This document shows, piece after piece, positions 9,817-19,400 of a stretch of 48,537 nt of DNA. The notes beneath the pieces were generated by a model. That model was not told the origin of the DNA and ran no database searches. It saw only the letters and a program-made list of their open reading frames with translations. The stretch is taken from contig SMOI01000031.1 of NCBI GenBank assembly GCA_008000375.1, forward strand, positions 42,951-91,487. Direction: 5' to 3'. Position 1 is the first letter of the stretch, and each line of letters starts with the position of its first letter. The DNA is from Poteriospumella lacustris. Its lineage: Eukaryota; Sar; Chrysophyceae; Chromulinales; Dinobryaceae. Position numbers and translations under genes: made by a program.

Positions 9817-10320
9817 CGCGCCGCAGCACGACCAGTTGTACCCGTTGCGGTTGCAGTGCGCACCCTCGAAGTAGCGCCAGCACAGGCAGTCGTCGTCGTG
9901 GAAGGTCCAGTGGCCAGAGTGCGTCGCTCGGCGGGCGGCGTCGAGGTCGGCGTGGTACTTCGCGCGCTCCTCGTCCGTCAGCGCCGCGAGGCGCTGGCGG
10001 TGCTTCTCGACGCGGCGCCGCTCCTTGAGGACCCGACGGCGCTGCTCCTCCATTTGAAGAGGGTCGGGGATGGCGGCAACTCGGAAGAACATCCAGAAGA
10101 GGGTCGAGCCGTATTTCATTTTGACCTCTTTCGCGAGCTCAATCAGCGGCAGATTGGGCGCGTCGGGGTCGGCGGGCCGGTTGATGGCCAGATTCACCGC
10201 GACGTTGATCTTCGACTCGAGATCGCGACGATCTTTCTCATCGGTGAGGTACCCTGCAAATGGGTCGCGCCCATGCTCCTCCCACCACGCGTACTCGTAC
10301 TCTCCGCCGGTTGAAGTCAT
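9724..10320 (-). CDS. hypothetical protein with C-terminal Cys/His cluster
   Basis: 198 residues, ATG at 10320. The N-terminal half is Asp/Glu-rich with a hydrophobic stretch (STLFWMFFRVAAIP). The middle is a basic Arg/Glu helix (about 90-130). Residues about 137-180 hold a cluster of Trp, His and Cys (HWTFHDDDCLCWRYF, then CNRNGYNWSCCG, then ACC) that looks able to bind metal. No family is recognised. The tail is acidic (SDDEGFGAPF). The final 30 codons are duplicated at 7826-7918. It is divergent from the TIR-like gene. Confidence 0.75.
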   Translation of the reverse strand: MTSTGGEYEYAWWEEHGRDPFAGYLTDEKDRRDLESKINVAVNLAINRPADPDAPNLPLIELAKEVKMKYGSTLFWMFFRVAAIPDPLQMEEQRRRVLKERRRVEKHRQRLAALTDEERAKYHADLDAARRATHSGHWTFHDDDCLCWRYFEGAHCNRNGYNWSCCGALSESSACCQSAAPVKDPLEVSDDEGFGAPF

Positions 10321-10929
10321 CGGGCAAATCGTTGGCGTCTCACACGGGGACAGATCTCAGTCGTCCTCTCGATTCAAACACGTCTATCCCCAGAGAGGGT
10401 GCCTTCAGCCCCTCGATACCGTTCGAACGAGATGTGAGAGGTCGCCTCTTCGGCGATTTGGCGATGCGCCGAGGCGGCGACGCGGAGACGGCGGCGTCGC
10501 ACCGACCGACGGCGGGTCCTCTCGAGGCGCCAGAGACGCCCTGTCGCGCGCGGACATTTCCACCGGCGGCGGCGCGGTCGGTTTCTCGCGGTCGCCTCCC
10601 TCGACGCCGAGAGTCGCGGTCGATCATCGTTGTCTGGCCAGCCTGCGAGTGCTCGCGCTCAGAAGCGTTTGAGCAGTCGATGAGGGATTGTTGTGGTCGT
10701 TCTCCGCTTGAACAACGCCGATAGCCACACACGTCGTTGAACTTGGCTCGTCTGTCGTGGCGGTTTGGCGATCGCCGATTGATTTGTTCGCGTCGCTATA
10801 TTGACGTACGCAGCAGTTACTGCACACTGAACAGTTTCATCGATCCCTTTTATTATCGCCTTTTTACGCGTCGCGGTTTCATTTGCCTCGGTCCTCAGTT
10901 TCACTCGTTGATCTTTCGCTGCGACGAAC
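10321..10929. other. divergent intergenic region, hypothetical / TIR-like gene
   Basis: About 610 bases between two divergent starts. The part nearest the TIR-like gene (10740-10925) is more AT-rich than the surrounding coding DNA. Probably a shared promoter region; no specific element identified. Confidence 0.5.
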
Positions 10930-13236
10930 ATGGGCGGCGCCATCGCTCTCGAGTTCGATCCGTCGCATCAGCATCGTCTGCACGGACACCAGTTGGCCCG
11001 CAATGACATTTCAACGGCGCTGGTCGACGAGTTCGACCTGGCGCGCCTGTTCGACCACCACCCCACCGTGACGCCCATGAGTCTGTACCACGTCCTGGCG
11101 CACAAACTCGACGTCTACTGCACCACCTTGCTGCTGCCCTCTCAGCGCAACCTGGTCGCACAGCAGTCGACGCGACAGCGCTTGTCGGCACTGAACGCGG
11201 CGCTGCAGAGCAAGGGCCTGATCACGCTGTTCCCCGGCTACGACGACGACGGCGGCAAAGACTCGCCCACCACGTCCGCGACGTCGGAGGTGTCGGCCGG
11301 CGTGCGCGAGGATAGCGCCGAGGCCCACGTCGGCTCGCCGGGGAAGCCCAAAAGCGAGTTCCACCGCGTGGATGACGCGCGCTGTGTCGTGTTGTTCCTC
11401 ACCGCCGACTACCTCGCGGCGCTGCAGCCGGCGCCGCCGGCCGCCCACGACGCGCAGCACAACACCATCGCGACCGACGCCGCCGAGAACTCGCTGAACA
11501 CGCTGATGAGCAGCGAGCACGGCACGATGCGCAGCAGCGGCGAGCCGCGCGCGCACAGCCCCGCGCCGCACCACTCGATCCGCCCGTCGCCGAGCGACCT
11601 GCGCCTCAACGCCCTCGCCGACGAGGACGTCAGGGCCCGCGACCGCGCCCACCGCGAGTTCCTCTACATCCAGCGGTCGCTGCCCGCGACGAAGATCGTC
11701 CCCGTCGTCGTGGACGCGGCCGCGGCGCACGTCGCCGACTGGCCGCTGCCGCTGCAGCGCCTGTACTACCCGCACCTCTTCCTGCACCAGAGCAGCGGCC
11801 TCGGCGGCGGCGCCGCCAACGGCCCCACGCCCGAGTACTTCCAGCACCACCCGCTGACGCACCTGGTGCAGTGCCAGGCGCACGAGCTGCCGCCGTCCTC
11901 GTCGTCCTCGTCGCTCTTCGCCGCGTACCACCAGCCGCACGGCGACAGCGGCTGCGCGCCGCCGCCGACGGGCCTCGCCTCCGCCGCGTCGTTCTCGCTG
12001 CTGCGGTCGGCGTCGCACCACGCGTCAGCGGCGTCGAGCGCGCAGGTGGAGCGCCTCTTCGACACGGTGCTGCGCGTGGTGAAGCTGCCGCTGCGGCCGC
12101 TGATCCAAGAGGAGATGGACCGCGTCCTGGCGCGGTCGGCCTCGCTGCCCTCGTCCGTCAAGCTGGCCATGGGCGAGCTCAGCTCCCTGGCCAACGGCGG
12201 CGACCACTCGGTCCTGTCCACCTCGTCGCGCAACTCGTCGCGGCCGCAGTCGTCGTCGCGGCGCTCGTTCACGCTGCCGGCGCTGTCGCCGACGGCGTCG
12301 CAGAGTCGCGTCGGCGGCGACGCAGCCGCGCTGCACCTCGACGGGCGGTCGCAGTCGCCGCTCACGGGCGGCGGCGCGCTGCCCGCCTCGACGCCGCTGG
12401 TGTCGTCGGTGATCCACTTCTTCGTCGTCGAGGGCCGCATCGCGCCGGCGAAGGCGCGCGAGTACGCGCTGACGATGGCGCAGCAGGACCACCTCGAGTC
12501 GGTGCCGGCGCTGAAGCACCACATCCAGCACCACCACCCCGACTACCTGCAGATGCGCCTCGGCATGACCGAGCTCGAGGCGAAGCGCATGCTGCAGCTG
12601 CTGCTGCAGGCCACCGGCGACGTGCTCGAGGTGCGGCGGCGGCGCTCGCTGGGCGGCGGCGAGATCTCCTCGACGATGATGACGAGCCTCTCCAACGCCG
12701 CCGCCGCGCAGCTGCAGAGCGCCGCCGACTCCCACGGCGGCGGCCCCGGCGGCGGCCCCGGCGGCGGCGAGCACAGCGACAACGACGACGACCACACGGT
12801 CAACTCGGCGTCGCAGCGCACCGACAGCCGCAAGGCCGGCGGCGGCCTCGGCGGCGCGCGCCTCGGCAGCGGCAGCGGCAAGGCCGGCAGTGCGAAGCTC
12901 GCGGCGGCGCGCGGCAGCGGCAGCGGCAGCGTCGGCCCGTCGGGCGGCAGCAACAAACAGGCGCAGCGGCGGCGCAGCGACGGCGGCAGCTACTTCTTCG
13001 ACCCGACCGCGTCGGTGGACGGCGGCCACGGCGCCGGCGGCTCGATGGTGCAGATGGTGATGAGCCGCGTGTCGTCGCTGATGACGGCTTCCGCCTCGCA
13101 GCCGAACGTGCAGCCGCCGCGCAGCCGCAGCCACAGTCCGTCGGCGAGCGCAGCGGCCGCGGCCGACGACGCGTCGCCGAGCGCCGGCGGCAGCGCCAAA
13201 CAGGCGGCGGTGGCGGCCCCCGCCGAGGAGAAGTAG
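10930..13236 (+). CDS. split TIR-like domain protein with SAM-like C-terminal segment
   Basis: 768 residues, single exon, ATG at 10930. Pieces of a TIR fold appear in order, separated by Ser/Ala-rich insertions: a helix and strand ending LQSKGLITLFPG (about 85-103), strand ARCVVLFLTADYL (150-162), helix and strand HREFLYIQ...KIVPVVVD (241-262), and a closing helix VERLFDTVLRVVK (373-385). H-R-E at 241-243 aligns with the H-K-E of SARM1 TIR, whose Glu is the NADase catalytic residue. Residues about 495-570 look like a SAM-type helical bundle (KAREYAL...LESVPALK...LGMTELEAKRMLQLL). The remaining C-terminus is Gly/Ser/Ala low complexity. Family knowledge suggests NAD+ hydrolysis or signalling. 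This assignment is my reading of spaced motifs and could be wrong; the rest of the protein is unrecognised. Confidence 0.6.
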   Translation: MGGAIALEFDPSHQHRLHGHQLARNDISTALVDEFDLARLFDHHPTVTPMSLYHVLAHKLDVYCTTLLLPSQRNLVAQQSTRQRLSALNAALQSKGLITLFPGYDDDGGKDSPTTSATSEVSAGVREDSAEAHVGSPGKPKSEFHRVDDARCVVLFLTADYLAALQPAPPAAHDAQHNTIATDAAENSLNTLMSSEHGTMRSSGEPRAHSPAPHHSIRPSPSDLRLNALADEDVRARDRAHREFLYIQRSLPATKIVPVVVDAAAAHVADWPLPLQRLYYPHLFLHQSSGLGGGAANGPTPEYFQHHPLTHLVQCQAHELPPSSSSSSLFAAYHQPHGDSGCAPPPTGLASAASFSLLRSASHHASAASSAQVERLFDTVLRVVKLPLRPLIQEEMDRVLARSASLPSSVKLAMGELSSLANGGDHSVLSTSSRNSSRPQSSSRRSFTLPALSPTASQSRVGGDAAALHLDGRSQSPLTGGGALPASTPLVSSVIHFFVVEGRIAPAKAREYALTMAQQDHLESVPALKHHIQHHHPDYLQMRLGMTELEAKRMLQLLLQATGDVLEVRRRRSLGGGEISSTMMTSLSNAAAAQLQSAADSHGGGPGGGPGGGEHSDNDDDHTVNSASQRTDSRKAGGGLGGARLGSGSGKAGSAKLAAARGSGSGSVGPSGGSNKQAQRRRSDGGSYFFDPTASVDGGHGAGGSMVQMVMSRVSSLMTASASQPNVQPPRSRSHSPSASAAAAADDASPSAGGSAKQAAVAAPAEEK

Positions 13237-13391
13237 CCGCGCTCTTCGTCGTGTCTGTTCTTTGTGTGGGCTGCGTTAGTCGCGCGGGTTGTCCGCTCGC
13301 TCGTGGCCTGTCTCCGGTGGCTGTGTGTATAACCGTTTAACGTTACCGATCGTTCTCTCTGCTCGGTCCGCGCGGGGGCGGCGGGCGATGT

Positions 13392-14633
13392 TCAGGGCCG
13401 CGGCGCGGAGAAGACGCAGCGCGCGCTGGCGGGGCGCTGCTTGAAGTACGGCGGCCGGTGCGCGACGGCCACGGTCACCGTCGTCGGCGGCGCCTTCCAC
13501 TGCTGCGCCGGGTCCAGCGCGACGGGCGGCAGCGCCGCGGGCAGCGACCGGTTGGCGCAGAGCAGCAGCGCGTCGAAGGCGTCGCCCCAGTACGCGGCGA
13601 AGTGGCGGTGGTGCGCCAGCAGCGACCCGCCGCGGTGGGCCGCCGTCTGCTGCTCCGCGAGCGGCGACGGCGGCAGCACCCACGACGCGAGCGTCGTGAC
13701 GAGCACCGCGGGCGTCCCGCCGCCGGCGGCGATCGCGCGCAGCAGCAGCGTCGCTTTGGCGACGAGCGGGTGCGCGTTGACGGCCACCGCCGCCGCCGCG
13801 GACGCCGACAGCGACGGCCGCCCGCCGCTGGAGGCGGTCGTCGTGATGGTGCCGCCGGTGGGCGCGAAGCGCTCGGCCGCGTCGCCGAGCAGCGGCGCGA
13901 ACCAGTGGCCCAGCGAGTCGACGACGACGAGGTCGTAGCGCGCCGCCGACGGCTGCCGCTGCGCCTGCGCGACTTCGGCGAGGACGTCGAGGCCCTGGAA
14001 CAGGCCGTGGCAGCGGCGGATGTCGACGCGGGTCAGCGTCGCCGTCATTTCGTCGCTGAGGCGGTCGCGCGCGGCCGGCAGCTGCTGCGACTGCGACAGC
14101 GGCGAGTGCTGCAGCACGATGCCGCTGAGCATCGAGTGCAGGCGCCGCGCGGTCACCTGCAGGTTCGTGTCGATGTACAGCACGCGCGCGGACTGGTGGT
14201 ACGCCGCCGACAGCGCCGTGTGCAGACACAGCTGCGTGCGACCGGAGGCGGTGTCGCCCGCGAGACACGTGACCTGCGCGCGAGGGACGCCACCGTGAAA
14301 GAGCCCGTCGAGCGCCTCGAAGCCCGTCGTAAGAGGTGCAGGAGGAGCGCTGCTGGACGGCGGCGGAAAGGGAGAGTCGAATGCGTCCAGGAGACGCTGC
14401 TGCTTCGGCAGCGGAGCAGCCGCCGGCGCCTCGTGGCGCTTGCGCTTGACGAGAAGCGACCGCTCGAGAACAGAGCGCTTCACTGCCGCAACGTCCTCCA
14501 CCGAGCTTCCCAGTTGCCTAGCGAGAACGAACGCGTCGCGAAGCAGGAAGTCGTCCACCGTGGAGAGAGGCGGCTGGAGCCGCTCCCAGCGCGGCCGCCG
14601 CGCCTCGTCGAGGCAGTCGAACGGAAACTTCAT
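13392..14633 (-). CDS. RAD51D: RAD51 paralogue, RAD51D-like
   Basis: 413 residues, ATG at 14633, convergent with the TIR-like gene. RecA-family ATPase core: LTTGFEALDGLFHGGVP (101-117), Walker A GDTASGRTQ (126-134), RVLYIDTN (150-157), and Walker B LVVVDS (235-240) followed by the PLLG motif. RAD51D orthologues share the order LYVDSN, then FQMLDVL, then VVVDS and SPLLGG, which is matched here (FQGLDVLAEV, VVVDSLGHWFAPLLG). RAD51D acts with other RAD51 paralogues in homologous recombination. The Walker A lysine is replaced by arginine (R132). The N-terminal domain is short and the C-terminal half has Ala/Ser insertions. Confidence 0.8.
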   Translation of the reverse strand: MKFPFDCLDEARRPRWERLQPPLSTVDDFLLRDAFVLARQLGSSVEDVAAVKRSVLERSLLVKRKRHEAPAAAPLPKQQRLLDAFDSPFPPPSSSAPPAPLTTGFEALDGLFHGGVPRAQVTCLAGDTASGRTQLCLHTALSAAYHQSARVLYIDTNLQVTARRLHSMLSGIVLQHSPLSQSQQLPAARDRLSDEMTATLTRVDIRRCHGLFQGLDVLAEVAQAQRQPSAARYDLVVVDSLGHWFAPLLGDAAERFAPTGGTITTTASSGGRPSLSASAAAAVAVNAHPLVAKATLLLRAIAAGGGTPAVLVTTLASWVLPPSPLAEQQTAAHRGGSLLAHHRHFAAYWGDAFDALLLCANRSLPAALPPVALDPAQQWKAPPTTVTVAVAHRPPYFKQRPASARCVFSAPRP

Positions 14634-15033
14634 CGCGCCTCAGACCGACCCTGCTCGCGATGTATCTCGGTGGCTTTCTGTTCGATTTCCTCCTGTCCTC
14701 CTTTGTTTGTGGCAGAGTCGTGTCGTGTCGTTCGCCTCGTTCGACATTCGCATCGCTCGTCGCTCTCGTCGCCGGTCAAATCGACCGACTCTCCTGTGAC
14801 AAACTCTGTGCTAATATCACTTAATAAATGCATTTCTGTTTTGAACATTGGTACACATATCTATCTTACGCACAACATTTCGACATTTATAGCATTATAC
14901 TATGGTGCCTTCGCTCATGTCTATGTACAGCATCGAACACGTCGATCGACCCGTCGACCGATCGACCGATCGACCGATCGAAGAGGATTCGGACCGATCG
15001 ATGCGATCATCCACCGACGGGGACGCTCACATC
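14634..15033. other. intergenic region with GACCGATC tandem repeat
   Basis: Divergent spacer between RAD51D and the EVE-domain gene. AT-rich around 14800-14910. At 14941-14980 it holds a short tandem repeat of the unit GACCGATC. The EVE frame is open upstream to 14902, but this part is repeat-derived and I do not count it as coding. Confidence 0.5.
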
Positions 15034-15966
15034 ATGACTCTGGTCTGGGTGGCGTGCATGCTAGCGCTCCGTCCAGCAGCCTCGATCGCTCTGCAGCCTG
15101 TTCGACGTGCAGCTGTCGCCAAAACGATGACGACGGCCGCCGGTGCTTCTCCTCAGATTTGGCTCATGAAGAATGAGCCCGAAGAGTACAGCCTGGACCA
15201 CCTTCAGCGCGACGTCGTCGGTGTTTGGGACGGGATCCGCAATTACCAAGCGCGCAACTTCATGCGCAGCATGAAGATCGGCGACAAAGCGTACTTCTAC
15301 TACTCCAGCTGCGCGCAGCCCGGCATCTACGGCGTCATGCGCGTCGCGGGACCGTCGTTCCCTGACCCGAAAGCTCTTGATCGCACGTCAGACTACTACG
15401 ACGCACGCGCGGCCGCGGCGGGCAAGAACCCCTGGGACGCCATCAGCCTGCGAATGGACTGTCGCTTCGCGACGCCGCTGCTCCTTCCCCGCATCCGAGA
15501 GCTTCCCCTCGGCGAATGCAGACTCACCGCGAGAGGCAACAGACTGTCCATCTTCCCGCTCACGGAGGAGCAGGCCGCTGTCATCGACGAAGAGCTCGCC
15601 GCCCTCAACGCCGCGCCCGGGTCGATCACGTACGGGGACAGCTCGGGCACCGCGCCGTCCCCTCCGGCCCCACAGCAACCGCAGGTCAGCGATGCGAAGG
15701 CTGCGGTCCACGAGGAGACTCCAGAGAAGAAGCCCCGTCGGAAGCGTCCAGCTGACGCTGCGGCGGTCGTCGAAGCGCCCGTCGAAGAGGCGAAGAAGCG
15801 GCGGCTCGCGTCGACGGATGCCGCCCCAAAGAAGGCCTCGAAGAAGCCAGCAGCTCCATCAGCCGCCTCTAAACAGAAGGGCGCCGCTGCCGCCGCAATG
15901 GTGACGACGAAGGCGTCCGCCGCTAAGAGCGACGGCGCCGCTGCGTCACGCGGCCGACGACGGTAG
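15034..15966 (+). CDS. EVE-domain protein (thymocyte nuclear protein 1-like)
   Basis: 310 residues if started at the ATG at 15034. A later ATG at 15127 lies just before the domain. The EVE domain spans about 42-200: IWLMKNEPEEYSLDHL, VWDGIRNYQARNFMR, KIGDKAYFYYSSC, GIYGVMRV, then a DP...YYD segment. It ends with RGNRLSIFPLTEEQ. The EVE fold is related to PUA and YTH domains and is thought to bind modified nucleobases. The first 32 residues are hydrophobic with arginines, like a mitochondrial or secretory presequence. The C-terminal 90 residues are Lys/Ala/Pro-rich with basic clusters that look like nuclear signals. The two starts could give two locations. Confidence 0.85.
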   Translation: MTLVWVACMLALRPAASIALQPVRRAAVAKTMTTAAGASPQIWLMKNEPEEYSLDHLQRDVVGVWDGIRNYQARNFMRSMKIGDKAYFYYSSCAQPGIYGVMRVAGPSFPDPKALDRTSDYYDARAAAAGKNPWDAISLRMDCRFATPLLLPRIRELPLGECRLTARGNRLSIFPLTEEQAAVIDEELAALNAAPGSITYGDSSGTAPSPPAPQQPQVSDAKAAVHEETPEKKPRRKRPADAAAVVEAPVEEAKKRRLASTDAAPKKASKKPAAPSAASKQKGAAAAAMVTTKASAAKSDGAAASRGRRR

Positions 15967-16404
15967 CCGCGCCGAACGGCGGCCCGTCAACCTCACATAG
16001 CTCGCCATCTGCCCTGTAGCACGGGGCAGTACGGCACCGCACGTGTAACGCGGTGCAACACGGTGCAACACGGTGTAACGCGGTGTAACGCGGCGTATCA
16101 TAGCGCGTCGCCCCGTCCAATGACGAACCCACCGAGGCCTAAGGTGACGAATATGTACAGCTGACTGGGAACAAAATATGTACACCACTTTGTTCCTCCC
16201 CTGAAAATATGGCGCTGAACATAGCGACTAATTGTAGGTATACGTCGTCTTTGGAGTCAAAATGAGTTGCGCGAGGCGTCGCGTCGGGTCGCTCGACGGC
16301 GACGTTTGCTCGTCGACAACGCGACGAACGAGCGTTGTCAGAGCCCTGAACAACTGGTTTCCAGTTATAATCAGCTGCAGTTGACAGTCAGAGCGATTGG
16401 CGAC
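15967..16404. other. intergenic region and 5' leader of SEL1L-like gene
   Basis: Contains a decamer tandem repeat (16043-16095). A short open frame starting at 16262 (ATGAGTTGC...) in a different frame ends before the main start, so it could act as an upstream ORF. Confidence 0.5.
16043..16095. repeat. decamer tandem repeat
   Basis: About five units of the pattern GTGYAACRCG in a row, downstream of the EVE gene. Confidence 0.8.
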
Positions 16405-19400
16405 ATGATTGCAGCGTTTTGGGCAGCGAGAGCGCTGCTGCTGGCCTGGGCCCTGGCCGGGCCACGGGCAGCGGCCAGGTGGCTCAGCATGCGAGCTCCG
16501 GCGGAGTGGGAAGCTTCGCTCGAAGGTATCGAGCCCCTGCACCTGTCGCTGGGCCCGTCCAGTGAGCCCCTGTGCGTCCTGGACAAGCTGCGCGTGCAGT
16601 GGCAGTGGCAGCTGTCGGAGCAGCAGCCGACGCCGTTTCAGTGGCAACACGTGCACCTCGTCTACATCACCGCGGAGCTGCAGCCGATGTCTGTAGTCTC
16701 GTCGCTGGGAACCTTAGTCACCGCGAAGTCGTTCGCCGCGGCGGCGGAGGTCGCGCGGTCGCTGGCGCCGCTGGTGCGGTGCGCGTCGCGCGACGTGTTC
16801 TGCCAGCCGCCGCCGCCCGCCGTGACGATTCTGAAGGACAGCAACGCCATCCAGGTGGTCTTCAGCCGGAACACGACGGCGCCCGTCGCCCCGCTCGGCG
16901 AGCTGGACCGCACGATCCGCGTCGAACCGGCGCCGCAGCTCGACGCGCGGCTGCAGTGGCTGTCGCCCGCCTCGGCGCTGCTGCACCTCGACGCCGCCGA
17001 TGTGGGCCGCCTCGTCGCCGCGTTCCAGGCGAACGCCTCGTCGGCGTCGGTGAAGATCGCCGCCCTCGACAACGACGAGCCGGCGCTGCGCCGCGGCGCG
17101 CTGGCGTTCCGCCCGCTGCACCCCACCGCCGCGGCGCGGCTCTTCCTCATCGACGGCGCCAGCGGCCGGCGCATCTCGAACGCACTGCACGTGTCGGTGC
17201 AGCGCTGCGAAGACGACGACAACGCGTCGGCGGCGACGGAGACGCACGAGCTGCCGCAGCCGCAGCGTGTCGCCGACGACGAAACGGTCGCCGTTGGCGG
17301 TGAGGGCGGCTCCACCGCCGACGGCGCCGCGGACGCTGACGCTGACGCTGACGCCGACGTCGCTGTCAGCGCCGCGGAGCTGCAGCGCGAGGGCCGCGCG
17401 CGGCGCGCAGAGTTCCACATGGCGGGCGTGTGGCCGGTGACGGGCGGCGACAGCGTCGCGGTGACGCCGGAGGCCGCGCCGGCGCTGCGCAGCGGCACCT
17501 GGTCGCTGAGCCTGTGGATCCGCCTCGTCGAGGCGCCCACGGGCGCCTACCGCGCGCTGGCCTTCCGCGGCGACCCGTCGGGCGCCGACCCGCGGCGCAC
17601 GCCGTCGCTGTGGCTGCTGCCCGCGTCGAACCGCCTGTCGCTGCGCCTGTCGACGGCGGCCGCGCCCGACGTCGCCTTCGCCACCAGCGGCGAGGTCGCC
17701 ATGAACCGCTGGACGCACCTCGCGCTCACCGTCGAGAACACGACGCAGCTGCGCGAGAACGTGCGGCGGCGCCTGCGCCAGCACCGCGCGGCGCGGGCCG
17801 CGGTGGCCCTCCGCGAGCCCTCGCGACTGCCGCCCGCGACAGACGCGCGCGCCGCCTTCGCCGCCGACGGCGACGACGCCGCCGCCTTTCGGTTCCGCTT
17901 GTTCATCGACGGGCGCTGCGAGCTCGACGGCGTTGCGGGCGCCGCCGACCCCGTCGTCGCCGCCGACCGGCCGCTGTCGCTGTTCCACGACGGCGGCAGC
18001 GGCGCCGGGCCGCGCGCCTTTGTACAGGGCGTGTCGCTGTGGGACGGCGCGCTCTCCGCCGCCGACGTCCGCGCGCAGGTCGCGCGCGGCGTCGTGGGCA
18101 CCGCGGCGGTCGACGACGCGCTGGCGGTGCTGGCGGCCGGCCGCAGTCGCCTGTTGCCGTTCGTCGACCAGTTCCACCGCGCGCGCGCCGCCGCCCGCGC
18201 GACCGCCGCGCCGCCGGACGACGCCGCGTTGGCGACGCTGGCGACGCTGCGCGAGTACGCGCGCGAGGCGATGGCGGCCGCGGGGCAGCGCTGGCCGCCC
18301 GCCGCGCCGCCGACCGCCGACGCGACGCTGCCGATCGACGCCGCCGGCGACGTCGGCGCCGGCGTCGGCGTCGGCGTCGTGGACGACGATAGCGACGGCG
18401 ATGGCGACGGCGACGCGGAGGACGAGGCGCCGCGCGCGCTGAGCCGCGAGCTGTTCGACTTCTTCGCGCGGAAGTCGGCGGAGAGCGCGACGCGCTGCGA
18501 GCCGCTCGACGAGCGCCTCGACGTGCACGCGGAGAGCGCGGCGCTGGGCGCGACGCGCGGCCTGCTCAGCTGGAGCAAGCTGCTGCTGCTGGGCCACGAG
18601 GCGAGCGACTCGCACTGCGGCGTCGCGGCCACCGCGAAGGACGTGCAGGCCGCGCTGCGCAGGCGCCGCGCCGGCGCCGCGGCCGCCGCGGCGACGCAGC
18701 CGCTCGTGTCGGCGGCGCGCGCGCTGTACCTGTCGCTGGCGGCGGGCGAGGCGGGCGCGGCGGTGCCCTTCGCGCTGCTGCTGCTGCAGGGCGGCGCGGG
18801 CCTCGACGGCCTCGACGCGTGGGCCGCGGGCGACGCCGCCGCCGCCGCCGCCGGCCTCGGCGAGTTCGACGTGCCGTGGGCCGCCGCCGCGCAGCGCCGC
18901 CGCAGCACCGGCGACCTCGCGCGCGCCATCGTCGCGCACCTGCGGCGCACGGGCCCCGCGGCTGCGGCGACGGCGGCGGGAGAGGCGCCGGGGCTGCTGG
19001 GCGACTGGCTGCGCCGCCGCCGCTGGCCGCCGCGCGGCCGTTCAACGCGACGAACGCCGCCACGGCGCAGGCGGCGGCGGCGGACGACGACGCTGCGACC
19101 GCCGCGGGCGGCGGCCTGCGGCGCGACGAGGCGCTGGCGCGTTGGAGCCGCAGGCCGCGGCCACGCGCCGGTGGACGCAGCTGCGCGCGCTGGGCGTGGG
19201 GCTGCTGCAGGTGGCGGCGCTGCACGGCGACGCGGAGGCGCACGTGGCGCTGCACCACCGCCACGCGCACGGCCTCGACGGCTGCGTCGCGGACGACGAG
19301 ACGGCCGCCTGGTTCGCCACGCGGCCCGTGCGCGAGACGGCGGCGTATTTCCAGCGGCTGGGCGCGCAGGCGCTCGTCGAGGCGCACCGCCTCAGCGACG

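Noticed and set aside
11871-13340. Alternative frame in the TIR-like gene
   Set aside because: Overlaps the real gene in another frame and is low-complexity Arg/Ala.
16043-16095. Decamer repeats considered as a CRISPR array
   Set aside because: Units are contiguous without spacers, in a eukaryotic genome; a simple tandem repeat.
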